From: Cryptomeria japonica
Taxonomy: Eukaryota > Streptophyta > Pinopsida > Cupressales > Cupressaceae
DNA length: 64,000 nucleotides
Direction: 5' to 3'
Assembly (NCBI RefSeq): GCF_030272615.1
Contig: NW_026729207.1
Location: 1 to 64,000 of the forward strand
Position 1 is the first letter of the stretch, and every line of letters starts with the position of its first letter. This document shows positions 24,890 to 38,537 of this stretch, piece after piece. The notes beneath the pieces are model-generated. The model was given only the letters and a program-made list of their open reading frames with translations, was not told the origin of the DNA and did no database searches. The translations under genes were made by a program, and so were the position numbers.

Positions 24890-25200
24890 GGTGTTTACAA
24901 CTGACTATCCAGAATTTCCTATAAGATAACCCATCTTAATCCATAAAATTTTAGACAAGTGGCCAATGAATAGGATTTGACCAAAAGGTTAAAATGCTCT
25001 ACACTTTAGGCTCTACAAGACCTATGCGGGTGACTCGGTGCAATATTTAATAGATTTGTTAAAAAGTGGATTGATATTGCTAAAATGTAGATTTCTCTCA
25101 ATGAGTATCAACTAGATTTCCTTAAATTTAACCCTGAATTGGTTGGATCCATGGTTATTTATCACTATTGGGGACAATTGGGAGAAAGATCTAACCTCAA
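24890..25200 (+). repeat. A2 copy of the shared module
   Basis: Diverged copy of 5655-5990 that retains, in one frame, a block close to KWIDIAKM.ISLNEYQLD and GSMVIYHYW. It is followed by TAATGATTGACACCAA as in A1. Confidence 0.6.
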
Positions 25201-25209
25201 ACATTAATG

Positions 25210-25855
25210 ATTGACACCAATTCGAGTCAAGAAATCACTCCAATTTTTTCTTATTGATCACTATTACACCTCTCACTTCACTGAAATACATCCACAACAT
25301 TTAATCCCTTCCTTGAAGAGAACCTGTAAACATAATTCACTTCTACAAGACAAATTGCAAAGACAAATGTTCCTATCCTTAATAGAAATAATTCATAGAA
25401 AATGAGAGGCCACAAATAGGAGCAAATTTGAAGTAAATTGTATTCATTCATTCAAAATAGATGATACATTCATGAAAAAACTTAGTTTATGAGACAAAAT
25501 GACTTTCTATTGCTCCAACATAGACTTTCTACTCTATCCACCTAGTTAAAAAATTTAGAATTTCAGAACCCCTTGTAAATTACCTTGAATTCCCTTATGG
25601 AAAATATTGGAGAAAACAAAATTCGGGCCAATTGTATAAGTGTCAAAATTCAATTTTCCTATACATGAGTATCCTATAGTATGGTTACAATATTATATAG
25701 GACAAAACACATTTGTGTTGTACTAAAGGGAAATTATAAATATAACCATTTCTTTCAAATTCACTGCTTCCTTTGGCATATTTGCCTCATGTTTTGATCA
25801 GTGACAATTAAACATGGATGCTTTGATAGGACAAAAGTTATTATTGTTGATCTGA
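25210..25855. other. A2 spacer, no gene
   Basis: Aligns in part with 6180-6480 of A1. It ends where the A2-specific 4-kb insert begins. No coding sequence supported. Confidence 0.45.
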
Positions 25856-26449
25856 TTATTTCTGGGTTGGAAAGTGGAAAAGCTGAATTTTGTTGAAGCA
25901 TAGTTTGTCCATCCTTGCATGGTGTCTCTTTACTCATTTCTCATGAAGTGTGTAGTATTGTTGGTGTCATTTTACAATCTAGAAATTATTTGGCCACTTC
26001 AAATTTTGGATCTCTTAGACTCTGCCCAGGGCCTCTCTACACTTATTATCTATTGCATTTTTAGACTCTCCTATAAACTTTGCATACAAAATATCTGTAT
26101 CAATGACTTTGTCACTTACAACATGGTAAGTGGACATCTGGGACTAATCCTCTTCATGAATATATTACAACCACTTGTACCATTTCTTTGAATTCCTTCC
26201 ATTCCTCTAGGTTTTAATCTATCCATATTTGTTTAGGATCTCTAGAATAGTCCAATGCAAGAGCATCTAAAATGAATCTATATTTTATTTCATTTCCAAA
26301 TCCATGTTTTCAAGATATTGCAATTATTTGATTAAAATATTATACATTCTCCAAGTGGCCTCTATAACTATTGGAGATGTTGGAATATTCTTTATGGTCA
26401 TGGTTAACTCTCATAGAGTACTAGCTTCAAGTTGTCACATACTGCTCAA

Positions 26450-28760
26450 AGGTTTTACGATTACCAAATAAATCTTTGCACTACTTCAAAGCCCATTAGA
26501 GAGTCTGATATGAAGTATAAAATTTCTTCTACTTTGTAAAAAACTAACTTTAACAAATGCAAAATTGTTCCTTCCATCACTTCCAATGCTTTATCCTTTA
26601 CATCATCTTTATCTTTTTTCAGCAATTCATTTTTTTCCCTTAACTTTTGCTTCACTATGGTCAAGTGTTCCCTCATTTGATCAATCTCCTGTGATGAAGG
26701 AGTGACAACCTCTTTAGCTGAAGTAGATGGTTTCTCTTGTGGCACTATTACATATAACAAAGGGAGTGTGTCTTTAACTTTGAAGGCATTCTTCAATCTG
26801 TTATTCTCTTGGAATAATTTATTATAAGATTCATTCATGTTCACCCTTTGTGCTTTTAATTTTTTAACATTTTTGCTGATGTTTTGTAGCATCTCTAGCA
26901 AACATGAAAGAATGCATTCTACTAGTGGATGCCTCTAGAGTAGTTGTGTCCTTCAAATCTTATAATATTCCCATCACTAGTGGTCTCCTACACCCCTATT
27001 AGTAATTGTGGCTTCCCTATGCTTGGGGCCAAGGCCCATTGAGATAATGCATTCAATATTGGGTGGTATTTGTACCAATCACACCTCTTTTGTGATTAAA
27101 TTTAACAATAAATAATGGGTCATGTTTCTGCCTATTCTAATCTAACAAAAATACTTCCTTAAGGTTCATTGAGGGAATCAATAGCATACCACTATCTTTG
27201 ACCATCTGTCTAGCCTCATTAGTTGTCACATGTCTCAAAACAAGCTCATCCAAAAAAGTTAACATTGCCAAATATATTATCTTCAGATTGGTGCTTTATT
27301 TTTAACCATAGGCCTTTGAATTCTGATATTTTTATTAACTAATAATCTATTAAAAATATAGAAACAACCACAACATGTTCTTAATAAATCTAATCAAAAT
27401 TAAAAGTTGCTTATATATTGGCTCTATCATGTGGCTACGGCATTGTAGGAACTTCTCTTGGAGAAGACCTTGATAGCTAGTCTACCTCTTATCCTATAGC
27501 CAAATCATTCAAGGCTTGAGCTTCCTCATTTGTTCTCCTGGTTTGTTCAATGATATCATATTCTACAATGGGGATAGATGGACTTTGTTTCTTTGTTGGA
27601 TGATCATGAAGAACCACTTCTTTTATTTTAACCATTAATTCCTCTAATCTGGGGGGAACATACTCAGCCACTTCTCCTTCCTATGCATGTGCTTCGAGTG
27701 GCTCTTGGTCAACCCCTTGAGGCACATTTTCAGCTACCTCCTAAACAAGAGGTTTTCTTACCACTATCTTCTCTATATCCATGGGCCTTTTTCTCTTTTG
27801 GAAAAAAATTCTACTATAGATGCTCTCAAAATTACTGATCCTAAGTTCAATTCTTTTAACTTCATTTTTCTTTTCTAAATTTAAAAACCTTCAAAATTAG
27901 CATCCCACCATTTCTTTCTCCTTTGAATTGCTTTTTTGGAGTTATAGCAATTTCAAATCAAGTCCTTTGTATAATATAATTCGTGGAAATATTTTCCTAT
28001 TCAATTTCTTTTCCTTCAACCAATTAATAATGCCCTCTCAATCAGAGCATCTCATTTGTCTAGACTTCAAAGAATATCTATTTTTGATATAATTTTGAAC
28101 TTGATCTAGAGTATCTGAGACAATTGTGAAATCTTGATATTTGTCACACTTTGCGAGGAACGATCCCTTCTTCTACCTATGCATTAATTCCTTCTCCCTC
28201 AACATAAAATGCCACATGAATACCAAAAATACTCTGGGACAAAAAGAAATAGGAAATTGATGTGGCGCTTAAGGACACCCATAAAACCTGATGAGGGTAT
28301 AGTCAAAAAAGAACCAATCACAATGATTATTTTCGCCACCCTCATCCATTATTTCTGCCTTAGCTTTAAGTAGCTCCATAATCTTTCTTGGCAGCCTATT
28401 CAGAATATATCCACACTATGCAATAACTTTGATGAAAAAACAATCATGAGATGTCAAATAATTAGTCGCGAGGCACTGACTATTACATAGATAGCACCAT
28501 CTCTGAATCGACATTTGCCTTCCACTATTATTAAAGAACTTCGATCCCAACCTATCATCCCGTTCATATCTATGTTGGTGCAGGATCAGGTGGCATACAA
28601 TGGCATAGTATTTAAAAAAAATTATTCTTTCATCATCCTTTACTTTGATCAAGCCCTAATGTATTTATTCCTCAATATAGGCAACAAACTTATAGTACTT
28701 CACATATTTATGTTGAATCCTTAGAGCCATCAACATCATCCTAATTGGCATATCATTTTT
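26450..28760 (-). pseudogene. Decayed antisense coding region inside A2, family unknown
   Basis: On the minus strand one frame holds long protein-like stretches interrupted mainly by single stops. A block at 28652-28300 includes CGYILNRLPRKIMELLKAKA and ends near FFFDYTLIRFYGC. A block at 28250-28100 includes FLAKCDKYQDFTIVSDTLDQ, and a block at 27671-27489 starts AEYVPPRLEELMVKIKEVVL. A 146-codon frame at 26901-26461 has a heptad-like charged region (QEIDQMREHLTIVKQKLREK) typical of a coiled coil. I do not recognise the family. Its orientation opposes the gag remnant of A2. It could be an accessory gene of a retroelement or part of another element inserted in A2. Confidence 0.45.
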
Positions 28761-29840
28761 TGGATCTATCCTCAAAAATTGGAATAGGGCATAATAAGTA
28801 TTTACCAAAAAAAATTAAAACCAATCATTCATAGCTCTATCGTAACCTTAAACTCACTTCACCACTGCAAAGCTCTTTGATCTTTGTATTCCTCTGTATA
28901 AGGTGAAAAATGATATGTTGATTTCTAAATTTATTGCATCCAAGCTACAAGTTTGCTTCAGGTCTTGTCTACATTAATACAATTGATGCAGTTCATTTGA
29001 AATGGGTAGTTGTGCTAAAATTTAAACCCTACCATGGATTCTACCATACTTGCTCAATAAACTATCGTGATTTAGTTATCTTTGTGCTGACCCTTTATGG
29101 CTAGATATTTCTCCTCTGTAATGGTAGTCAACACCATGTTGCTTCCCTATTTATGCCTTCATCAAAAAGTCACCTCAATGCCATCAGGCCCACTTCGTTG
29201 CCTAACACATCCTGCAGACCTTCATAGATGCAATTGATTTTACTCATTACCTCCCATAGTCCTATGGTTAATGTACATTGCGTTTCATGGTTCACCTTTT
29301 ATCCTCCCGCACCTTTGCAGGTCTTGAAACATACTTTAGCACTTACTTATGAAACTGTGGGTTATGTATGTATGTCATGTTGCCCACATTTTTACCCCTC
29401 CGCAATTCCACAGATGCATTTACCTTTACCAAATACCATCTGTCGAGCTGTAGGGTAACATTTTCCTCAAATCCTAACATAAAGGGGCTATTAAATGAGC
29501 GATATGATAGGCTCAAAGTCATATCTAAAGGCTCGAGTAACTGGCTCAACAAGTCAACAGAAGATTATAACAAATAATAGGCAGTGAGGCAAGAATAAGG
29601 TGTAATTTATGACACAGGTTCAAAATTTTTGATTCAATCCTAGCAAAATAAAAAAAAGGAGAAATTAGGACAAGCACTTAGCCAAATTTTACCAAATTTA
29701 AATATTCCTAGTAAGAAGCATGCACGATGAAATGTGCAGAAGCAAAAAGAAAACTAGAAACTGCAACCAGAGTAATAGGGGACACATGGGCAAGAGCCAC
29801 AAGGGTCAAATTTCCAGGAATCCTGGAGCTACCATAGCCA
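28760..29840. other. Right part of the A2 insert, no gene called
   Basis: Contains short open frames on both strands (for example 29228-29577) without recognisable similarity. The insert ends near 29840, where the GAGGAGTCTGAGTCC block shared with A1 resumes. Confidence 0.4.
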
Positions 29841-30073
29841 ACGAAGAGGGGGGTTTTGATGATGAAGAGGAGTCTGAGTCCAAGAGAACAAGAAAAAATG
29901 AAAGATGACACAAATCAACATCCTTCCACTAAGTAGGAGAGGAATGGAGTCGAGACCGTGATGATAGGAAGAGGCTAGGTCCATAGAAAAGTTGTGATGA
30001 CATCTGAATGAAATCCTTTCATACTCCAAGTAGTGTCTCTATTGAAGTTGGTCAAGGAGGTATGGGAGAAGTG

Positions 30074-31455
30074 TTGGAAATATATGTGATAATTGATGTC
30101 AACTTAATTTCTAACAATATGCATTATCCCTGATGATGTTTGGGTAGTTGTGTATTTGGTGATTCATATTATTGATGTTACTACTGATGTTGTTGATTTT
30201 AATAATGATGTTGCTTCTTACGATGATGATGTTGTTGATTTTACCATTGACGAGGAAGATGTTTTCCAGTAAAAGTTGTTAATGGTTATTGTTGTGGATG
30301 TCCACCTCTTTTGGTGTCTAATGTCTATACTCTAAGATGTTATTTTGTTACTGGAATTTTTATTATAATTGTACAACGAACAAATCTTTTGGATGGAGAT
30401 TATCAATGATGGCTGATGATTTGTTCTCATTGATCCTGACACTCTTGGTTAGGTTACTGATGTTTGCAAGAGTTTTTGCAGTTTGTTGAGACAAAATATG
30501 TAGGAAGGATTATTTAATGTCTGGCTAGAAGAACACTCTACATTCCTCCACTATTAAGAGTCTTGTCTAGGAAATTTGGACTTAATGTTGGTGTTCTATG
30601 GATATTGTACTTATCTTTCAAGTTCTTCTTGTTGCAAATGAGGTTGTTTGTGATGGTTGTTTCCTAATAGTTTAGATGTTTTCTAGAAGTGGTTTGGATG
30701 CTTTTAAAAATGCTCCACATTTCTTTGCTTTGATGTTTTAGGTGCTATGACTTGGAGGACATAGTTATAATGTTTATGTGTTGTCTCAATTCTATTTTCA
30801 AGTGTTTGTGTGTTCTGCAAGAAAGGTTTTTAATGTTCTATCCGTGACTATATTCCCTAACAATTTAGTGATGAAGTGTTCTATATCCCTTTGGTTTGTG
30901 CGAGCTTTTATTGATGTGATAGTAAGAAAGCAGTGTTTAAAAGTGTTGTTCGATATACTATGAATTTCCTTATGTTCTTTGCATGATATTGGATGATTTT
31001 TTTGGTGCCACATTATGTTTAATATTGTGTTCTCGGTAACTATGGTCATTTGGTTAACTTAACTTTTTTTTCGTCTTGTACTTATGTCTTGACGATATTT
31101 GTTAATGTTGGAGAAGGTGTTGTATTGTGTTTAGGTCTCACCCATGCCATGTGAGAGTCCATGTTGATTTTTTTTGGTTGGATGATGTGTTTTGGGCCGA
31201 CTAGTTGTGTGCTACATGGTTTATGTACATGTTACCAAGTTGTTTACCTTAGATGATGCGCAGTAGCATATATATGGTTTGGAGATGCATATAGATATGT
31301 AATAGGATGTATTTAGGTCCTCTCTATGTCTTGAATTGGATTGCAATCACCACAATTATATTTGCTGGTCGGCTTGATAGGACTTATGCTTGTCTCTTAT
31401 TTAAGCTGACCTAGTTGATGTTTTCAAAAGATGAAGATGGTATATATAGGAGATC
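30074..31455 (+). repeat. LTR-like end of A2
   Basis: Starts TGTTGGAAATATATGTGAT (A1 counterpart at 6727) and reaches the TATATATAG box near 31440. The 30100-31260 part is missing in A1. It is GATGTTG-repeat-rich near 30150-30280. The region after the TATA box is replaced by polygalacturonase sequence, so the end of this LTR is lost. Confidence 0.5.
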
Positions 31456-31465
31456 AAATCAATGT

Positions 31466-31845
31466 GATGTATATATAGAATGCGTGAGCAACCCAATAAT
31501 AATTAACCAATTCTATTGTGACACAGGTGACACTTGGTCTTCTTGCAAGGCTCAAGTAGATCAAAGTCCTTCACTAAACTCAGCTTTGGCTTTCAATATA
31601 ATTGAGATCTGATTCGAAGTTCAACTTTTCCTTCGTAATATAGAATAAAATAATATCAAGGGCACAACAGCAACAAAAGATGGAATCACATTGTCGTGCA
31701 GCTAAAGCAGATCTTGCATGGGGATAACAATGGAGAATATAGATTTGGTAACTGAGTCAGGGGTGCAAGCCGCTTGTAATGCCCAAAACGTATAGGGTCG
31801 CACCTTTGGAAATTTGATTCCCTCACGTTTCCAATTGATATATCA
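31466..31845 (+). pseudogene. Polygalacturonase pseudogene PG2, last exon
   Basis: Encodes VSNPIIINQFYCDTGDTWSS then CKAQ, followed by decayed sequence with stops near 31612 and 31650. It resumes as GTTATKDGITLSC, GITMENIDLVTESGVQAACN and NAQNVYGRTFGNLIPSRF. These are the C-terminal blocks of family 28 polygalacturonases; the Cys residues correspond to conserved C-terminal cysteines. No catalytic exons lie upstream: the A2 LTR-like end abuts it. It may be the far half of the gene whose start is PG1, or an independent fragment. Confidence 0.8.
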
Positions 31846-31849
31846 GAGC

Positions 31850-32312
31850 TATGATTAAGCTATCTCTAATAAAATAACCTGTTTCAGAAATTCCTGGAAA
31901 ATAATATAATCTTGAGAACAGTAAGTAATTATCAAGTTGAAACTCAGCTGATGGAATTTTTCTTATCATTTCTTTTCCAAACAAAATCGAAATGGGAATG
32001 TACCAAAAAATTTTAGTTAAAATTAAATGTTCGAGTACACTCATTTCCATGGCAAATCCTAATTTAAAAATAATTAGATTTATTTAGAAATTATTTTCAC
32101 CTTATTAAAAAATTCTCCTAAGAGAATTATTGATTGACATATAAAAACAAGACAACTCTTTTGGTGAAGCAAGCATTCCCTGTAAAAATTAAAAGAATTG
32201 GGTTTAACAATTGCTTTGCAGGGGCAAAGAAACTGTTTAGTTGGGAATAATTGTCTTGATTTGATTGATCAGTCAAACTCTGTGGATTAGAAACATTCTT
32301 GAAATATAATAT
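31850..32312. other. Spacer after PG2, no gene
   Basis: AT-rich. Probably 3' flank of the polygalacturonase gene up to the F2 boundary near 32315. Nothing else seen. Confidence 0.4.
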
Positions 32313-32314
32313 CC

Positions 32315-33460
32315 ATCGTCAACATCAATGGTGGTCTCTCATTACATCAAATAGTTACAGTTTTTAATATTTGGCTATCTATATTACATCATGGACAACA
32401 ATAGACCACTAAAGATTTATTTTATGAGGTTGTTAGGATGCCTATACTTGGTGCAATAAATTCTAATATAGGCCATTGGCTACTCAATCTTGGTTTGTTG
32501 AGATCAGCAGTTCTGGTTTAAGATTAAGGCTATTAATTAACTGTGAATTTATTTACGATAAATATGTTATGTAATGTAATGGAAGTATTATGGTATATAC
32601 TTGACCTACAAAGTGCTTTAGTAGGTGGTTTATTCAAAAATTATCTATAGTATGAAAATTAAATTTATATTATGTGTTAATTTACTTCATTGCAGTTCAA
32701 TAGCTGACTAAAACCACATATCCATTGTTCAATTGTATTCCTTTCCATTTGTTCTTTATGTATTTCCTTTCTTTACTTTATGTTTATGTTACTATGTTCC
32801 TAGTTAATGTGTATGATATAACGACACCTCAAGTTGTGCATGTGACACAAGTGAATATATGTCGTATTATTAATGTCACTTCCTCATACTTTGTGACATT
32901 TAAATTTGAAACTATGTGATTATACAATGTATGTTATGATCTCTCAATAATTAACATAGTTTCTTTTATTATTTCTTACATCTAGTTTATACCTATAATA
33001 TACTTGCATTTCTTTTTTTAACCTTTTTTCTTCCAACTTGGTTTGTCTAGTTTCCTTAGGTTATCTTTTTCTTCCATAACCTTTCCTCTTTTATCATGTT
33101 ACCTCTTTCTTTGAATTTCATGCTTATCCTCATGATTGTCCCTCTATCTTTGACTATTGCATATTTTAAATTGATATGATATTGATATATCACTCAAGGC
33201 ATTTCATTGATCTTACATTAATATATCATGTTTCTACAATCACTTATTGAACTTTACTCTTTAGTGTTTATATAGTCCTACATTTCCATTCCATGCTTTT
33301 AAATATTGCATATTGAGCCTTCATTAACATATCATAATTTCAAAGCTCCAAAATTTAATTGCAAGTAGTATTCCTTCCCTCCTCACATATTATACTCATA
33401 TATGCCACATCCATTTCATGAAGGACATCATATTTGATCTATATAATAAACCTTCAATAA
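32315..33460. repeat. Dispersed repeat, copy F2
   Basis: Counterpart of F1 (20085-21310) with several small deletions. It is followed at once by D2, whereas F1 is followed by spacer and A2. Confidence 0.65.
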
Positions 33461-33501
33461 TAAAGCAAAACAACTATTGATTTTTTTACTTACTATTTGT
33501 T

Positions 33502-34673
33502 GAAGTTAATAACTATTCATTCATAGGTATACTTGGGCACTCCTATCCATACAAGATAGTTATTAGTCCAATTCTAGACAACATCTAAGCATACGGGTTA
33601 GGTATTTGTATATTTGTGATAGAATCCACACAATTGAGATATGGCACCTATCTTCCTTAAGCATGGGATAAGTATGTGCTCTTGCTAGAGTATTATGACT
33701 CATTGGAACCATTTGAGTCCTAATTTCCATCCTTAAAGACTATACTTCCCATCGGAAGTGGATCAAGGTCATCATCCTTAGAGGAATTAATCATATATAC
33801 AAGCTTGAAACCCACCTCAAAATTCTCCCTATGGCCTTGGCGATTCAAGTGATCCTTCCTAATCCTCCTTAGTATGAATATATTTTATTCTATTATTATG
33901 TTAATAGTTGAACCCCCTCACTCAATTATTATCTTGAGTTACTATTCATTATCATGATTACCCCTCTAAAATCACATCTTTGATTGCCTGCGTACTAGGG
34001 ACATAGGCTATCCCTAAATTGCCTACATACATTGCTTCTAAATTGGATCAAGAACTATTTAGTTCTACCTTCTAACTAAATTTGATGTAAACTATATAGT
34101 ACGTATTCAACCCTTTCTAAATTCATTATCCCAGACAATTCGTTTGTGGTCACTACACACCTTGGCAAGCTCATAAAGTAAAAAGGGTAAATATTGGCCC
34201 CTTTCATGTTTACCTAATTCCAGTAGGTCCTAATCCTATAATCATGTCACTCTTATCCTATGTGTCAAGATTAAAAAATAATAAAATCCAACTAAAATAA
34301 TTAATTTCAATAATCACATTAGGTTTATTAAAATTTATCTTATTAGGTTTTCAATCTATTTAGAATTTCTGACCCCTTGGATCTTCACTTCACAATGTCC
34401 CTTATTACTCACTAGTGATTTATAGGAATGATTTCATTGATGTCGTTGTTCCAACTTTATTAGGTGATTTCATAGAGTTTATTCTATTTTTATTTTTATT
34501 TTATATTTAAGTTTTAAATTTATTTTTAATTATTTATGTTTTTTTACAAAATTATAAGTAATAATTAAAGTTATTAGAGTTAATTTAATTTATAATTATT
34601 TATCTTATTAAAATTTTAATTTTTTTAAGAACAGATATATTTTAATTTTTTTTAATTATATAATACATTTAAT

Positions 34674-34734
<61 letters not shown>

Positions 34735-36446
34735 CTTCCTATCCTTATCTTTCCATATCTATACCTCTCCCTCTCTCTCCTCTCTATGTTACTCCCTCTT
34801 TCTATATCTCTTTATTACTATATCCTATATCTATTTATCTCTCTAAATCTTGTTCACACACTCCTTGTTACTTCTCCCCATATCTATCTCAATTTATCTC
34901 TCACACTTTCACACACATTCCTTGTGTCTCCCTCTCTATCTCCATCTCTATCTTTATCTCTATCTCTCCTCCCTCTCTCTTCTCTCTATTACCTCCTTTA
35001 TCTCTCTCTAGATCCCTTTTTCTCTATCTTCCCATATCTTCCTCTCCCTCTATATCTATATCTTATTATCTCTATCTTTCCTTTTTAACTCATGTTTGGA
35101 TCCCTATAACTAGATGGGTAGTTCATTTTAAGCTATCACTTCTTGATTGAGACCTGAGTTGCACAAACAACATCCATTTTTAAATGGCCTAGCAAATTGA
35201 ACTTTACTGAACAAATGTTAGTAAAATACAACATATTTTTCCCTAATTGACCTTTCACACCAAAGTGTGATTGCTAGTTTATTATAAAAGATCTCTTTTT
35301 TTAAATTAATATAATTTAAGAAATTAATTCTATAGTCTTCATTCTTCTCCCCAATTTTAAACCATTGATTTCAATAAGTAGCTGGTTCACTTCATATAGG
35401 GAATGCTTTGACATAATAATTATAATATAATAAAAATATTATAGTGAAAATATATATATTTTTCTTAAAATCATAATCCTAAATTAATTTAAAAAACTTA
35501 TATAATTATAATTATAATATTTAAATTAATCTCAAATATAATATCTTATTTATAGTATAATATTAAATTTTTGTATATTTATGTAATATTAATTATTCAG
35601 TTTTAATAAAATAACTATTAATAATTATAAAAGTGAAAATAGACATTTGTTTTATAACTTAATGAAAAATATTAAAATTTACAACTAAAAGTTATAAAAT
35701 TATTTTTTGTATATTAAAATGATTAAAAAATTTATGATTTTCAAAATGTATTAAAAAATAGAATTATTTCAAAAATATATAAAATATAATTATAAAGATT
35801 GCATATAATAATTAGGTTTATTTTTTAATACAAATATTTGTATTTAATTTTTAATTTAATTTCATTTAAACTAAATGAAATCCTTATAATTGGTTATATT
35901 ACCTATATTTTGAGATAAAAAATAATTATTAAAATTGATATGTTTATTTAAAAAATATTTTATTTACAATATTATAAATGATAGAAAATGAAAAAAATAT
36001 TTAAAATAGACAATTTAGTTTTCAAAATACAAAGAAATCCAAAAAAAACCTAAAAAATCTATCATACCTAAAAATTTGCTCCTATAACACCAAATTTTTT
36101 AAGTAAATCATAATGTAGATAAATAGTTTTTATAATATCTTAAATTTAAAAATATAAATCTTAACTTTACAGAAACCAATTTTTTTAAAGAAAAAATAAT
36201 AATCACTTTTGATTGGTGCAAACTAATTGAACAAAGCAGTTTCACTGAATGCAATATATTGCCTATGGCAAGTACTAATAATATATAATCTAAAATTAAT
36301 AGTTAATAATTAAGTTTAAGATAAAATTTATTATTATAATTATAATTATATATGTTTTCTAATTAAATTATGAATATATTCTTATTAAAAATGTATGTTT
36401 TCACTATAGTTTTTAATATTATATTATAATTGTTAATATTAATTTA
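33502..36446. repeat. AT-rich dispersed repeat, copy D2
   Basis: Blocks 33502-34468, 34640-35110 and 35805-36446 match D1. The 35120-35800 part is extra or diverged. The end is interrupted by the insertion at 36467-38153. AT-rich D-like sequence appears to continue at 38174-38420 and, in another copy, at 44090-44230. Confidence 0.65.
34677..34733. repeat. (CT)n microsatellite, about 57 bp
   Basis: Shorter counterpart of the run at 11725-11843 in the matching position of D2. The length difference shows independent expansion or contraction. Confidence 0.95.
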
Positions 36447-36466
36447 TTGAAGTGAGACTTGTAGTT
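36447..36466. repeat. Left target-site duplication of the minus-strand insertion
   Basis: TTGAAGTGAGACTTGTAGTT. Matches 38154-38173 at 18 of 20 positions. It is followed by a T run and the GC-richer insertion. Confidence 0.7.
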
Positions 36467-38153
36467 TTTTGTTATGGGAAAACAGGGTTTTAGGGGACCC
36501 AAAACCCCTTACAATAGGTTTTGAAGGGACTCGAAACCCTCAGATTTAACTAGGATTTGGAACCCACAAAACAACGCTGCCACAAAAATCAAACCATGAA
36601 AAACAAACCACAAAACAGTTGAGCAGACAAAAGCTAGCCAAACACCAGCAGTGCAATAGGCAAAAAGAGCCAGCCAGACACTTAAGATATGATCAAGACA
36701 AAAAATGCTAGCCACACTGAAAAGGCTACAACCTTAACCTTAAGAAATAACAGGGAAGCTCCCAACTCTCTTAACCTGAGACAAAGACTCCAGACACCAA
36801 AAAACTAGCCTAGCCCATAACCAAAAATAACCACTGTCTAAACTGGCCCCTTGAAAACTATCAGCTTCCAGCCAGAAAAGATTAAACATAAAAGACAAAA
36901 CATGTTGAAAAGAAACAAGAGGATTTTGAAAGGCTTCCCTAACCTTAGACTTGGTTTTTGAGATGGTTCCAAGAACCACAAAAAGGGGTTTTGAAGTGTC
37001 TCCCTCAACCACCTTGGATTGAAATAGAGGCCTTAAAATAATAGCATCCAAGCAAACAAACAACACCAAAAAATCTAGCTCTATAGGAGAAGAAAGAAGA
37101 GAGCTTGAAAGCATGGATCTATTAACCAGAAAATCACCCACCTCAAGAAAAACTAGGCTCCCATAGCTTGAAGAGATGGGTTTAGCCTTGGTGCTCATAA
37201 CCAGTAGGGTGAAGCCAGCAAGAAGAACAACTTCCAACTGCAGAATAAAGTCCAACAACTTAAGAAAAAATCCATTTTGCTTAGCTGGAGCAAAGGGTTT
37301 TGGCAAGCCCCCATAACCTAAAGATCCAAGAGAAAGATCTCCTCTATAACCCCAATAGTCCATAAAAAGGACAACACCAACCATCTACCAACACCACCCA
37401 ACCTCCATGGTAGCACTCAACTCCACCTCTATAGGAGAGAAGTTGTCTCTAGCACTGTCCTTCTTCGCCTTTGAATAAGGAAGGGCCACCTCAATAAGGC
37501 AAGCTGGAGAAAACCCAGGAATCATAGAGAGGGCGTACCAACAAAATATACAAACAAAAGAAAGACTAGTTTTAAGAGGAAAGCCCCTCAATAGATCTTT
37601 AGCAAAGATTGAGGGAGCAGAAAACACTCCCACCCCTGAGGGTCTTGAGCTAGAGTTCCAGAAAGAACATCTCCTCCTTGGTAGAAAAAACAGTAGTAGC
37701 GAGCAAAAAAACCCCAAGGCCCAAAACATTAGAAACCCAAACCTCAACAAGGAGGAGAGAACAAGCATAGAAAGGCGATTTCCCAGCCTCAAGATCATCC
37801 TGTGATACTTTATTGTAGGGAACCCTAGAAATACCATGGGGAGCCATCATCACCATAGTCCACCAAATGGCCAAACAATTTCTGGTCGATGATAGGAAAA
37901 GCATGGCGAAAAAATACCATTGCTCCCAAACCCTCGTAGTATCCTCTCTGGTCTGAAACTCCCACTCACTCTGCCAAGGCACTGAGTAGGGAAAGGGGGA
38001 AAGGGATGACAATAGGATCGTGAAGGAACCCACGACATCTTGCCCACCATCTGGGTCACCTTCGTCTTCCTACCCTGCAGCATCTCTCGCAACCCTAGCC
38101 ACGCCTGCCCCTTGCGCGTTCTCCATTTCTCTAGTATTGTTATCAATAAAGTC
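36467..38153 (-). mobile_element. Non-LTR-like insertion with 20-bp target-site duplication
   Basis: A 1.7-kb block, GC-richer than its surroundings, flanked by near-identical 20-mers. On the minus strand it starts near 38146 with a GC-rich segment and ends in CCCATAACAAAAA, a short A-rich tail next to the duplication. Both features fit target-primed insertion. It carries partly overlapping frames of 98, 127, 150 and 214 codons (38146-36740) with hydrophobic, cysteine-containing products I do not recognise. There is no reverse transcriptase or endonuclease. Candidates are a truncated or non-autonomous LINE relative, or a retrocopied host transcript. Confidence 0.55.
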
Positions 38154-38173
38154 TTGAAGTTAGAGTTGTAGTT
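38154..38173. repeat. Right target-site duplication of the minus-strand insertion
   Basis: TTGAAGTTAGAGTTGTAGTT. Pairs with 36447-36466; the AT-rich D-type sequence resumes immediately after it. Confidence 0.7.
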
Positions 38174-38537
38174 AATATTATAGATATATAACTAAAAATA
38201 TAATTTTGAAATAACAATAATTTAAAATTATAATAATTAAGAATTGCAACAAATATTTTTATTACAATACTATAAAGGTAAGTACTCACCACTATGTGGC
38301 AATTGTTATACTTGTAATTATATCATATTTTAATTAAGTTATCATTATAATTTTTAGAAAAATATATCATCCCTATAATATTAATATTGTTTTATAATAT
38401 AATTATTTATATTATTTTGTTGAAGTAAAAGTTATAGCTAGTCTATTAGGGTTTTATGTTTTTTCCATTGTCTTCTAACTTTTTGTATTTTCCTTGTGTC
38501 ATACCACAAACAGTGGAGAACATTTTAGGTTTAAAAA

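Larger units (their letters stand above)
22450..31455 (+). mobile_element. Chimeric LTR-type repeat, copy A2
   Basis: Longer relative of A1. It has the same leader (22450-23625), gag remnant (23630-24475), non-Copia module (24475-24890), shared module (24890-25200) and LTR-like end (30074-31455). Between 25855 and 29840 it holds about 4 kb absent from A1, including a decayed minus-strand coding region. Its right end abuts a polygalacturonase exon at 31466, so this element may have inserted into that gene. Confidence 0.6.
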
